Shown here: positions 1-7,762 of the stretch, one piece after another
Position numbering within the stretch: position 1 is the first letter of the stretch
How the letters are laid out: each line of letters starts with the position of its first letter
Assembly (NCBI GenBank): GCA_964383365.1
Contig: CAYLHF010000001.1
Span: 1 to 64,000, forward strand
Direction of reading: 5' to 3'
Source: CAYLHF01 sp964383365
GTDB lineage: Bacteria > Bacteroidota > Rhodothermia > Rhodothermales > UBA10348
DNA length: 64,000 nt
Position numbers and translations under genes: made by a program
Notes under the pieces: model-generated
What the model saw: only the letters and a program-made list of their open reading frames with translations
Told to the model about the DNA's origin: nothing
Databases searched by the model: none

Positions 1-75
1 AATGCGCCCCCGCCTACCTTTTTTAATTGGCACTGATTTTGGTTGATCGTATGACGATGTAAGCCAAGGTATCAC

Positions 76-1278
76 ATGAGATTTCAATTTTTTCTTGCCT
101 GCCTCTCCGTGGTAGCTACCGCGACTCCGGTCCTGGGGTCGGGGATATCCGAGGTCGGAGAATATTCGTCTGACTCCGTACCATCAATTGAGCGGGTATC
201 ATTTACTCAGCGTTCAGACCACTCTGGATGGGTCGTCAGACTCCATGCAACCGGAAACATCCAGGCGTTCAGTGTTCCAAAGCTCGAGTCCCCCAATACG
301 TACCAGGTTACCCTTTTCAAAACGAAAGTCAGGGCTCGACCCGTCCTCGAAACACCCACCGGCCCCGTCCGATCCTATCGCATCGATGAGGTGAAAGGAA
401 ACGTACTCTTCAAACTGATCGTACGTGAGGCATCGGATATTCCACAAATATATCGTGACAGGGATAGCCATGACCTACTCATTACTCTTACCCGGAGTTC
501 ACCCGAACCAACCCCGCCCGCTTCTGCACCGACGAACGCCACGGATAGTTCCGGATCCACATCCAACAAATGGAAAATTGATACCATTGTCATAGACGCA
601 GGCCACGGAGGGAAGGATACCGGTGCAATCGGATACCGGGGTATGCAGGAAAAAAACCTCGTACTCGCTGTTGCAAAGAAGGTGGGACGATACCTTGAGG
701 AAAAAACGGACGTAAAAGTCGTCTACACCCGATCCGACGACCGATTCATCGCTCTCAAAGACAGGGGCTCCATAGCCAACGATGCCGGCGGCAAACTTTT
801 TATTTCGATCCACGCCAACGCCGCACGGGATCGTCGTGCACACGGAACCGAGACCTATTTCCTGGGGATGCACAAGACAGATGCCGCACGAAAAGTGATG
901 AACAGGGAGAACGAGGTCATCCGATTCGAATCCGATCAGAACCATTACGACGGATTCGATACCAGTGGACTCGTAGAGCAGGTACTCGCCCAGAGTGTAA
1001 ACATGCGACGGAGCGAACGACTCGCTGGATTAATCGAGAAAGATTTTGCCACGCGTGTACGGCGCTCGAGTCGGAGCGTGAAACAGGCTGGATTCTATGT
1101 GCTCTGGAATGCCGCCATGCCAGCCGTACTCGTTGAACTCGGGTTCGTCACGAATAGAGATGAAGGGAGATTTCTTTCATCAAAAAATGGGCAGACCTAT
1201 ATGGCGAGTGCTATCTTTCGTGCCATCCGAGATTACAAAGACGAATACGAGGCCGCCCTCAGAATGGCCTCCCGATAG
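76..1278 (+). CDS. N-acetylmuramoyl-L-alanine amidase (AMIN + Amidase_3)
   Basis: This is a zinc-dependent peptidoglycan amidase that cleaves the bond between MurNAc and the stem peptide, used in daughter-cell separation and wall turnover. The 400-aa product starts with a Sec signal peptide (about residues 1-21), followed by an AMIN-like beta region to about residue 130, a Ser/Thr/Pro-rich linker, then the catalytic Amidase_3 domain from about residue 168. Visible zinc and catalytic motifs are DAGHGGKDTGA, the Glu in MQEKN, SIHANA and VELGFVTN, so the H-E-H-E set is complete. An AAGG-like ribosome site lies just before the ATG. The gene stands 24 bp upstream of apt on the same strand and may be cotranscribed with it. 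The family assignment is firm; whether it is AmiA-, AmiB- or AmiC-like cannot be said. Confidence 0.93.
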   Translation: MRFQFFLACLSVVATATPVLGSGISEVGEYSSDSVPSIERVSFTQRSDHSGWVVRLHATGNIQAFSVPKLESPNTYQVTLFKTKVRARPVLETPTGPVRSYRIDEVKGNVLFKLIVREASDIPQIYRDRDSHDLLITLTRSSPEPTPPASAPTNATDSSGSTSNKWKIDTIVIDAGHGGKDTGAIGYRGMQEKNLVLAVAKKVGRYLEEKTDVKVVYTRSDDRFIALKDRGSIANDAGGKLFISIHANAARDRRAHGTETYFLGMHKTDAARKVMNRENEVIRFESDQNHYDGFDTSGLVEQVLAQSVNMRRSERLAGLIEKDFATRVRRSSRSVKQAGFYVLWNAAMPAVLVELGFVTNRDEGRFLSSKNGQTYMASAIFRAIRDYKDEYEAALRMASR

Positions 1279-1302
1279 TTTGTTTGAGGGCGGTCGATAG
1301 CT

Positions 1303-1824
1303 ATGATAGACCGACTTACAGACGCTGTTCGAACCGTTCCCAACTTTCCAAAACCTGGAATCGACTTCAAGGATATCACGCCCATTCTGGCTGATCCAAA
1401 CCTGCTGCGCTATGCGGTGGCATCGCTGGCGGAACCGTTCGAGACGGAATCGATCGACCGCGTGATTGGGATAGAGGCCCGCGGATTTATTCTCGGAGCC
1501 ATGCTCGCAGAAACACTCGATGTCGGCTTCGTCCCGGTCCGGAAACCCGGGAAACTGCCTTACTCCGTCCATTCAGAATCGTATGATCTCGAATACGGAT
1601 CCGATGCGGTGGAAATGCATACCGACGGCGTACTCCCGGGTGAGCGCGTCCTTATTCACGACGATGTGATAGCAACGGGGGGAACGGCAGCCGCTGCGGG
1701 CAGATTGGCCACAGTAGCCGGAGGGCATGTGGTAGGATACTCTTTTCTTGTCGAATTGGATTTTCTCGGCGGTCGGGTCCATCTTGGGGATCGAGCCGTC
1801 ATCCATTCGCTGCTCCATTATTGA
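1303..1824 (+). CDS. apt: Adenine phosphoribosyltransferase
   Basis: This enzyme salvages adenine by joining it to PRPP to give AMP and pyrophosphate in the cytoplasm. The 173-aa length is normal for the family. It begins with the usual Apt N-terminus (VRTVPNFPKPGIDFKDITPIL), carries the VIGIEARGFI segment, and has the PRPP-binding motif VLIHDDVIATGGTA followed by an alanine-rich helix. The gene lies 24 bp behind the amidase, which suggests cotranscription but no functional link. About 180 bp without a gene follow before the next lipoprotein. Confidence 0.95.
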   Translation: MIDRLTDAVRTVPNFPKPGIDFKDITPILADPNLLRYAVASLAEPFETESIDRVIGIEARGFILGAMLAETLDVGFVPVRKPGKLPYSVHSESYDLEYGSDAVEMHTDGVLPGERVLIHDDVIATGGTAAAAGRLATVAGGHVVGYSFLVELDFLGGRVHLGDRAVIHSLLHY

Positions 1825-2007
1825 ATCAGACCTGTTTTCGGGGTCTGTTCTCCATGGCCGGAAAAGCATGGCTACCTTCCGCCATGTGGAAACCAGACGA
1901 TCCGTGCGTGAGAGGGAAACGATTGTGCCCCCATATCGTTTGCAAGCGCAGAGCGCCAGAGGGGGTAGTCCTCTTCCAACGTCCATTTCAATCAGAGACC
2001 CGTGTTC

Positions 2008-2586
2008 ATGAAACGGAAACCGTCTACCAGATTACTGCCCGTAATGCTGGTCTTTTTTTCGATGATCCATCTGTCGGGATGTGACTCTAACAGTACCGGC
2101 AAAAATCGCGTCGGGCTGACGAGAGAGATCTCACTGGATGCGAATGGAGATCCGGTTCTGTTCTCATTCGACGCGGTGGATACGGCGGTGGGCCGTCTTC
2201 AAGACATCCGGTGTAAGTGCAACATCGATATAGGCCCTTTCCTGACTTCGCAGGGGTTCACGAAAGCTGACATCGTCTCGGCTTCTCTCACCGGCGCACG
2301 GATTGTGATGTTGCTTCCCACGAGTGAACGCGTCAATTTTTTGACGTCTGCTATCCTGAAATTACAGACCGATGGTCTGTCTGCTACAGAGGTCGCCAAT
2401 CAGAGCGGATTTCCCGACTCCCGAGAATCCACCATGCAGACCCTCTCTAATCGAGATATCTCGGCCTTTCTCGAACGTACCAATTTCGAGACCATACTCC
2501 AGATCAATCCCGCATCGCTTCAGGCGGGAGAATCCTATGAATTGGGACTCGTTTTTACGGTTCAGCTTGAGATGAGTACGGAGTAG
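2008..2586 (+). CDS. Hypothetical lipoprotein
   Basis: The product is not a recognised family. The ATG at 2008 is preferred over an in-frame GTG at 2002 because it gives a standard lipoprotein signal: basic MKRK, a hydrophobic stretch, then the lipobox LSGC with cysteine near residue 25. The mature part, about 165 aa, is mixed alpha/beta-looking with two further cysteines (IRCKCN), and has the flavour of a periplasmic or outer-membrane-anchored protein. It stands alone between apt and the opposite-strand ridA. Its stop codon lies inside the first unit of a 29-bp tandem repeat that continues past the gene. Confidence 0.6.
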   Translation: MKRKPSTRLLPVMLVFFSMIHLSGCDSNSTGKNRVGLTREISLDANGDPVLFSFDAVDTAVGRLQDIRCKCNIDIGPFLTSQGFTKADIVSASLTGARIVMLLPTSERVNFLTSAILKLQTDGLSATEVANQSGFPDSRESTMQTLSNRDISAFLERTNFETILQINPASLQAGESYELGLVFTVQLEMSTE

Positions 2587-2646
2587 ATGTCCTGCTTGAG
2601 AGGCGTACAGAGTAGATGTCCTGCTTGAGAGGCGTACGGAGTAGAA
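2581..2646. repeat. 29-bp tandem repeat at the end of the lipoprotein gene
   Basis: Two full 29-bp units (2581-2609 and 2610-2638) differ at one position and are followed by the first seven bases of a third. Each unit starts GAGTAGATGTCCTGC, so the TAG stop of the upstream gene is copied in every unit. The period is not a multiple of three and the repeat is outside coding sequence. Confidence 0.9.
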
Positions 2647-2733
2647 ATCCAGTCTAAAATGAGTCGCGAGGGGAGATTCCGTCGCGGACGCGCTTCAATC
2701 GTTTTGGCCGGGGCTCACGACGATCTTCTGGCG

Positions 2734-3135
2734 CTATCGGACGGCCACGCAAGATATCTCTACGCGCGCACCTCTCGGCAAGGCAGATACCTCGACCGCC
2801 TCACGAGCGGGTGCATTCCCACCGAAATATCTTCCATAGACATCGTTGACCTGGGCGTAATCGTTTATATCCGACAGATAGACGCGGCACTGGACGACGT
2901 GCCTGAAGTCCAGATCGGCCGCATGAAGCACGGCAAGAAGATTATCCAGAACGCGTTCGGTTTCTTCCTCGATACCATCCGAGATCATCGATCCCGTCTC
3001 AGGATCGATCGGAATCTGGCCCGAACAATACAGCGTATCTCCAACGAAAATACCCTGGCTATACGGTCCGATCGCTGCCGGTGCCGCCGAAGTTTTTACA
3101 ATCGACCTGCGAATCGTCGCCTCTTTTCTTCCCAT
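2734..3135 (-). CDS. ridA: RidA/YjgF family enamine/imine deaminase
   Basis: RidA proteins hydrolyse reactive 2-aminoacrylate-type enamines released by PLP enzymes. The 133-aa length fits the family. Recognisable segments are AAPAAIGPYSQG near the N-terminus, GDTLYCSGQIPIDPETG, and the C-terminal VEVSALPRGARVEISCVAV, in which the Arg and Glu that position the substrate carboxylate are present. It is transcribed divergently from the SDR gene. A 178-codon ORF on the other strand is its shadow. Substrate specificity is not inferable. Confidence 0.9.
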   Translation of the reverse strand: MGRKEATIRRSIVKTSAAPAAIGPYSQGIFVGDTLYCSGQIPIDPETGSMISDGIEEETERVLDNLLAVLHAADLDFRHVVQCRVYLSDINDYAQVNDVYGRYFGGNAPAREAVEVSALPRGARVEISCVAVR

Positions 3136-3241
3136 TTGAGTTCCTCTTCCGCGTATCTTGGATTACGTCCCGGACCATACAAACTCACCTGAAATGGTCC
3201 TTCAGACAAGCGAATATTGTTCTAAGTTGTGAGAATACATT

Positions 3242-4051
3242 ATGAACCTCGGGTTGGAAGGAAAGACCGCATTTGTAGCCGGAGCCAGTAGTGGATTGGG
3301 GTTTGCAGTTGCTGCACAATTAGTGGAGGAGGGCTGCAACGTGGCCATCTGTTCAAGATCCAGCGACCGAATTGAGCAAGCAGCGAATCGGCTGAACGGG
3401 AGGTCTGATGGCAATCGGGTACTCCCTCTCGTGTGTGACGTAACGAGCGAAGAGGCGATATCCGAGGCCGTACGGCAGACCGTCGAAATGTTCGGTTCGC
3501 TCTCTTTGCTGGTAACAAATGCCGGCGGACCGCCCACCGGTCAGATCGATGATTTTTCTGCGGACGAGTGGCGAAATGCACTCGATCTCAATCTGGTCAG
3601 CACCATTAATCTGACGCGTCATGCTCTTCCTCAACTCAGACGAGCAGCAGCAGAGCCAGACGGATTCGCCCGGGTCCTCATGATTTCATCGTTGTCTGCA
3701 AAGCAGCCCATACCATCTCTGTATTTATCCAATGTTTCGAGAGCGGGAGTTCAGGCATTTGCAAAAAGTCTCTCCGAAGAACTCGGCCCATCTGGAATAA
3801 CGGTCAATACCATACTCCCGGGTTATACACGGACAGATCGCCTGAAACATCTCTCGGAGTCCCTGAGCGAGCGATCAGGAGACTCGATTGAGGCGATCGA
3901 GGCAGGATGGGCGGCCGGAAGTGCATTGAAACGTATCGGCACGGAGTCCGAATTTGCCCATTCCGCCGTGTACCTTCTTAGTGGGCCGGCTGGCTTTATC
4001 ACAGGCGCCGCTCTGTGTGTCGACGGTGGCGCGGTGAAATCTCTACTCTGA
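3242..4051 (+). CDS. SDR family oxidoreductase (FabG-like)
   Basis: This is a short-chain dehydrogenase/reductase of 269 aa, a classical NAD(P)-dependent cytoplasmic enzyme. The cofactor motif GASSGLG is near residue 16 and NAG in the LLVTNAGGPPTGQ segment near residue 95. The catalytic Ser is in MISSLSAKQP and the following YxxxxA position is LYLSNVSRAG, so the usual YxxxK reads S-N-V-S-R and the catalytic Tyr/Lys pair appears altered or shifted. The C-terminal GFITGAALCVDGG is typical. The segment AGGPPTGQIDDF is common in the subgroup annotated as 3-oxoacyl-ACP-reductase-like. Substrate unknown; the weak active-site match is a reason for caution. Confidence 0.85.
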   Translation: MNLGLEGKTAFVAGASSGLGFAVAAQLVEEGCNVAICSRSSDRIEQAANRLNGRSDGNRVLPLVCDVTSEEAISEAVRQTVEMFGSLSLLVTNAGGPPTGQIDDFSADEWRNALDLNLVSTINLTRHALPQLRRAAAEPDGFARVLMISSLSAKQPIPSLYLSNVSRAGVQAFAKSLSEELGPSGITVNTILPGYTRTDRLKHLSESLSERSGDSIEAIEAGWAAGSALKRIGTESEFAHSAVYLLSGPAGFITGAALCVDGGAVKSLL

Positions 4052-4076
4052 TATCTACAGGCCAATAGCTTCCGAA

Positions 4077-5036
4077 ATGTCATTATTGACTATCCTCGCT
4101 TTCTTGGGCTTGACAGGACCATTGCATTTTGGTCCTGCCGGCAACATCGTCCAGCCGGGAGACTCGCTCGATACGCCATATATCGTCGTACTCGGAATTG
4201 CACAGGATGGCGGGGCACCCCAGGCAGGAAGCCATCAGGAGCCGGGTTGGACCAATCCGGATCAGATACACTTCGCAACAAGTCTGGGCCTGGTCGACCC
4301 AAATTCCGGGAAAAAATGGGTATTCGAAGCCACTCCCGACTTCAGACGGCAATGGTACGAACTGGAAACGATGGAACCGTCATCGGGAGCATCGGTCCCC
4401 GATGGGATATTTCTGACACACGCTCACATCGGGCATTACACGGGACTCATGTATCTGGGACATGAATCCATGGGTGCGCAGGGAGCCGTTGTTTATGCCG
4501 CTCCCGGTATGGCAGACTTTCTATCCACGAATGGTCCGTGGGATCAACTGGTGAACTATAATAACATCCATATCAGGCGACTCACGCCTACAGTACCGGT
4601 TCGATTGACGGATGAAATCCGGGTTATTCCCTTCACCGTCCCCCATCGACAGGAGTACGCGGAAGTGCTGGGATATCGAATCGAAGGCCCCCATATAAGT
4701 GTCCTGTTTATCCCGGATATCGACAGCTGGGAGGACTGGGATGCCCAGGGGACGCGCATTGAGGCCGTCCTGAAAACGGTTGATGTTGCCTACCTGGACG
4801 GTACATTCTATGCAAACGGCGAAATTCCCGGTAGAGACATGAGTGATTTCCCGCACCCATTTATTTCCTATACGATGGATCGCATGGCTACTTTAAGTGC
4901 ATCCGAGAGGACCAAGATTCGCTTCATCCATCTGAATCACACCAACAGGGCGCTCGATCCGGGTTCCAAGGAAGCGAAAAACATTATTGATGCCGGATTT
5001 AATCTGGCAAGGCCGTTGGAAATCGTTAATCTTTAA
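4077..5036 (+). CDS. Metallo-beta-lactamase-fold hydrolase, PqqB-like
   Basis: The 319-aa protein has the MBL fold of the PqqB type: VLGIAQDGGAPQAG near the N-terminus, the metal-site segment LTHAHIGHYTGL, then a His in VPHRQEYAEVLGYR, an aspartate in FIPDIDSW, and a C-terminal FIHLNHTN. A hydrophobic N-terminus (about residues 1-18) may be a signal peptide. PqqB acts in PQQ biosynthesis, but no other pqq gene is nearby, and this family has many standalone members of unknown substrate, so a PQQ role is not supported by context. It is followed 41 bp later by the CusF-like gene on the same strand. Confidence 0.8.
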   Translation: MSLLTILAFLGLTGPLHFGPAGNIVQPGDSLDTPYIVVLGIAQDGGAPQAGSHQEPGWTNPDQIHFATSLGLVDPNSGKKWVFEATPDFRRQWYELETMEPSSGASVPDGIFLTHAHIGHYTGLMYLGHESMGAQGAVVYAAPGMADFLSTNGPWDQLVNYNNIHIRRLTPTVPVRLTDEIRVIPFTVPHRQEYAEVLGYRIEGPHISVLFIPDIDSWEDWDAQGTRIEAVLKTVDVAYLDGTFYANGEIPGRDMSDFPHPFISYTMDRMATLSASERTKIRFIHLNHTNRALDPGSKEAKNIIDAGFNLARPLEIVNL

Positions 5037-5077
5037 GGATCTGCGCGAGAGTATCCATCCATTATGCGAGTCGAATC

Positions 5078-5473
5078 ATGTACAGAATACAACCCACCTG
5101 GCTGACCACAATCGTCGTGGCCACCTGCATCGGCGCGTGTCAGTCGGCACCTACAACAAGATCGACTGATACCGACAACGCGACGATCTCCGATTCACTG
5201 TCGATGTCTTCGGAACCCGTGGCGTCGGACCGTACCGAGGCCTCGCCACAGACATTCAGCGGTCATGGTGTAATAAAAAATATCACACCGTCGAAAACAT
5301 ACGTCGTAATTCAACATGGCCCCATCGCAGGCTTCATGGGGGCGATGACCATGCCATTTGAACTGCGCGACCAGAAGCTTCTGGGAGGAGTTGCCGTCGG
5401 AGATTCGATCGCGTTCACCCTCACGTCGACTCGAACCAGCACATGGTTGTCGAAGATGGTGAAAGCCGAATGA
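5078..5473 (+). CDS. CusF/CopA-like copper-binding lipoprotein
   Basis: This is a 131-aa secreted protein with a lipoprotein signal (lipobox CIGAC, Cys about residue 20), a Ser/Thr-rich linker and a C-terminal CusF-like small beta-barrel: GVIKNITPSKTYVVIQHGPI, then the methionine segment GFMGAMTMPFEL, and VAVGDSIAFTL. In CusF-type proteins that Met-rich segment and a nearby His bind Cu(I) or Ag(I), so a periplasmic copper chaperone or sensor role is likely. It converges with the minus-strand Cys/His-rich lipoprotein at 5534, whose neighbourhood may therefore be metal-related. Lipidation and metal binding are inferences from motifs. Confidence 0.8.
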   Translation: MYRIQPTWLTTIVVATCIGACQSAPTTRSTDTDNATISDSLSMSSEPVASDRTEASPQTFSGHGVIKNITPSKTYVVIQHGPIAGFMGAMTMPFELRDQKLLGGVAVGDSIAFTLTSTRTSTWLSKMVKAE

Positions 5474-5533
5474 GAAATGGTCCCGCTTCTTCGCGGACAC
5501 CCGCCGTATGAAACGGCCAGCATGTAGACGTAT

Positions 5534-5989
5534 CTACATCACAAATTTCCACTCGTCGCCGGACTTCATTTCTATCCGTTCCGGGATCAGTACACCCTTT
5601 GACCTGACAACGCCCCGGATGCGGACGTACTGTGCCATGTAATCTGCCAGAACGGGTGGAGTAGACAGAAGCATCCAGACCGGACCATCCCGACCTTCTG
5701 TGGCCAATCCTACGGGAAAACCCTGTAGAGCACAGTACCGGGCACAGGCAGCACCCTCCTGACTCGTAGGAACTGGATGCGGGTGATCCATTCCGTAATT
5801 CTGCCTGTTGGCGGCAAAACATCTGGTGTCGAGAAGGATTCCGGCGACCTGTATCGTGTCACCCTGGGCATATACCCGGGCGTCTTCCCTGACGACTGCT
5901 GGCCTTTCGTCCTGTTGACACCCCGACATCACGGCCAGCCAGACGAGCAATGGAGAGGCCTTGAGCAGTCTCCGTGTTGTATGTTTCAT
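5534..5989 (-). CDS. Hypothetical Cys/His-motif lipoprotein, paralogue of the gene at 6088-6513
   Basis: The product is a 151-aa secreted protein of unknown function. The ATG at 5989 was chosen because it begins MKHTTRRLL and leads to the lipobox MSGC; the frame stays open further upstream but without a signal. The mature domain aligns with the next gene downstream on the map: VAGILLDTRCF, then NYGMDHPHPVP, CARYCALQGFPVG, and IRGVV with a C-terminal IEMKSGDEW. The shared DTxC, N-G-x-x-H, CAxxCAxxGxP residues look like a metal or heme ligand set. It ends convergently with the CusF-like gene and is separated from its paralogue by an intrinsic terminator. Confidence 0.7.
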   Translation of the reverse strand: MKHTTRRLLKASPLLVWLAVMSGCQQDERPAVVREDARVYAQGDTIQVAGILLDTRCFAANRQNYGMDHPHPVPTSQEGAACARYCALQGFPVGLATEGRDGPVWMLLSTPPVLADYMAQYVRIRGVVRSKGVLIPERIEMKSGDEWKFVM

Positions 5990-6029
5990 GAAAACGTTCC
6001 GGAAAAATGTATCAACCCTGCTATATGGC

Positions 6030-6061
6030 AAAAGAGGGGTGTCACACGACACCCCTCTTTT
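6030..6061 (-). terminator. Intrinsic terminator between the two paralogues
   Basis: A perfect 14-bp inverted repeat (AAAAGAGGGGTGTC, loop ACAC) lies 27 bp past the stop of the 6088-6513 gene. The stem is A-rich on one side and T-rich on the other, so it could act in either direction; position makes it the terminator of the minus-strand gene. Confidence 0.85.
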
Positions 6062-6087
6062 GAAAAGCAAATCAAGAGATGCAGCTA

Positions 6088-6513
6088 CTACATCATTGCT
6101 GCAGGGGTAACATCTACCCACTTACCTTTTTCTTTGACTTCGATCTTGCCGGCGATAATGCCACCATCGAACGCCAACTCGCCCGTGACGCGGGCGTTCT
6201 TGGCCATGTGATCCTTCAACGCATTGGCCGACGCAATAATAACGTAGGTCTTATTGCCGGCTTTTCCGCCTTCAACAATACCCGTCGGGATTCCCATTCC
6301 GGCACATGCTGTCGCACAGGTTGGAACATCCATCATCTTACCGTTCTTGCCGGGAAGTTTGTGGGTGTTGCCCATGTTGGCCTTCGGCATCATGCCATAA
6401 CACTTGGTGTCGATAAGTTTACCTGTAACGGTGATCTTCTTCGGGGCGACCGGAAAGAGGGTACCCGCGAAGATGAACAGCGTTGCAAGAAACAGAGGAA
6501 GAACTTTCTTCAT
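6088..6513 (-). CDS. Hypothetical secreted Cys/His-motif protein, paralogue of 5534-5989
   Basis: This is a 141-aa secreted protein with a clean Sec signal peptide (MKKVLPLFLATLFIFAG). The mature part is lysine-rich and carries the same pattern as its neighbour: VTGKLIDTKCYG, NMGNTHKLPG, TCATACAGMGIPTG, then a hydrophobic beta region and a C-terminal IEVKEKGKW. There is no lipobox, unlike the paralogue. Three cysteines and one histidine are shared by both proteins. A small periplasmic metal, heme or redox protein is possible; no catalytic family is recognised. It has its own terminator, so it is probably transcribed separately. Confidence 0.75.
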   Translation of the reverse strand: MKKVLPLFLATLFIFAGTLFPVAPKKITVTGKLIDTKCYGMMPKANMGNTHKLPGKNGKMMDVPTCATACAGMGIPTGIVEGGKAGNKTYVIIASANALKDHMAKNARVTGELAFDGGIIAGKIEVKEKGKWVDVTPAAMM

Positions 6514-6655
6514 TGTTTAATACTCAGATCGTTAAATAAAACGGTGAACTGACGTCATGTCACGGAGATTGAGTCCGCAAACGGCCGGTATCGTTACAGC
6601 ATGACGGCATGTATTACTCGTTGTAACAGATGATTGGCATTCGTGTATCGGCCAA

Positions 6656-7459
6656 TCACATCCTCGCCGTGAGTTCCATCCCGTCGTACGCAAGATGAAT
6701 CCGATCCGGTAGGCGAGCCTCTTCCTCCGAGTGGAGGACGCCGTGTGTCATATGAATGAAATAGGTCTGTTTCGCCCCCAGATCAGCCGCTACCGCCCGA
6801 GCCTCAGATAGACTGAAGTGCTTCGGATGAGATGTGTGCCTCAGGGCATCCAGAACGAGAACATCCAGGTCAGAGAGCAACTCCAGGCTGGACTCGGGGA
6901 TCTCACTCACATCTGTCAGCCAGGCAAATCGACCGATTCGAAAACCCAGGACATCCAGCGCCCCATGAAGGGCCCGAATCGGCGTGATCGATACGGTTCG
7001 TGTCGGATCGTCACGACCTTCAATCTTAAATGAATCCGATACGACGTGCATGGTAAGATTGGGCACACCCGGGTAGGATCCGTCCTTGAATATATACCCA
7101 AACATCTGACCAAGAATGTCGGCGGTCTCCTGTGAGCCGTAACAGGGTATCCGACTCTTATTATGAAACAGAAAGGGGCGCAGATCGTCCAGTCCGACCA
7201 CGTGATCGAAGTGATGGTGGGTGATCAAGACGGCATCGATCTCACGAATACCATATCTCAATGCCTGCGTCCTAAAGTCCGGCCCGGCATCAATAAGTAT
7301 TCCCAGACCGTTGGCTTCGATGTAGCACGAACATCGGAGACGTTTGTCCTTCTGGTCGCCGGAGGAACATACGCGGCACGAACATCCGATGACCGGAACC
7401 CCTGTCGACGTGCCGGTACCGAGGATTCGGATTTGCACACCACCGGGTTCAGTCGTCAT
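6656..7459 (-). CDS. PhnP-like MBL-fold phosphodiesterase
   Basis: This 267-aa hydrolase belongs to the PhnP/cyclic-phosphodiesterase branch of the MBL fold. It starts with ILGTGTSTGVPVIGCSC and a zinc-binding Cys cluster (CSCRVCSSGDQKDKRLRCSC), followed by LIDAGPDFRTQ, the metal motif ITHHHFDHVVGLDDLRPF, WLTDVSEIP, LDALRHTSHPKHFSL and FIHMTHG. The family hydrolyses cyclic phosphates such as 5-phosphoribosyl 1,2-cyclic phosphate or lipoate-type esters; no phn genes are near, so the substrate is open. The start overlaps the end of the upstream 96-aa gene by 11 bp, so the two are translationally coupled. Confidence 0.88.
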   Translation of the reverse strand: MTTEPGGVQIRILGTGTSTGVPVIGCSCRVCSSGDQKDKRLRCSCYIEANGLGILIDAGPDFRTQALRYGIREIDAVLITHHHFDHVVGLDDLRPFLFHNKSRIPCYGSQETADILGQMFGYIFKDGSYPGVPNLTMHVVSDSFKIEGRDDPTRTVSITPIRALHGALDVLGFRIGRFAWLTDVSEIPESSLELLSDLDVLVLDALRHTSHPKHFSLSEARAVAADLGAKQTYFIHMTHGVLHSEEEARLPDRIHLAYDGMELTARM

Positions 7460-7739
7460 CGTCAGACTCCAACTCGACCTCAGCCTTTAATGACCAGGAT
7501 TCTTCCAGGGCGACACGTACCGCCGGTCGGATATAGACCGAGTCGACAGGAAGTTCTTTAAGAGCACTTGCGAGAACAGCAAGATGAATCTCGGGTGGAT
7601 GAACGCGGTTGAGCATCAAAATTTCTTCCCCATCCCTTACACAGTATCCTCCCCGGAAGCTTCCTTTCTCACGCCGTACACGCACGCCCAGTTTCCGGGC
7701 AGCTTCCTCCAATTCCTTCACGATAGCGGCTGTTTTCAT
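7449..7739 (-). CDS. Conserved small hypothetical protein
   Basis: The 96-aa product is not recognised. It is very rich in charged residues: an N-terminal helix (MKTAAIVKELEEAARKLGVRVRREKGSF), the segment GGYCVRDGEEILMLNRVHPPEIHLAVLASAL, and an acidic tail ending ESDDDD. The pattern resembles small cytoplasmic proteins found beside rng in related genomes, which is recollection rather than proof. It sits 23 bp after rng and overlaps the MBL gene by 11 bp, so all three probably form one transcript. Confidence 0.7.
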   Translation of the reverse strand: MKTAAIVKELEEAARKLGVRVRREKGSFRGGYCVRDGEEILMLNRVHPPEIHLAVLASALKELPVDSVYIRPAVRVALEESWSLKAEVELESDDDD

Positions 7740-7762
7740 CGCCGTAGCCCCCGAAACTTCAT

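Noticed and set aside
2659..3192. Plus-strand 177-codon ORF
   Set aside because: Exact antisense of ridA, arginine/serine-rich; the RidA frame is the clear coding one.
4077..5036. PQQ biosynthesis locus
   Set aside because: Only the PqqB-like gene is present; no pqqA, C, D or E nearby.
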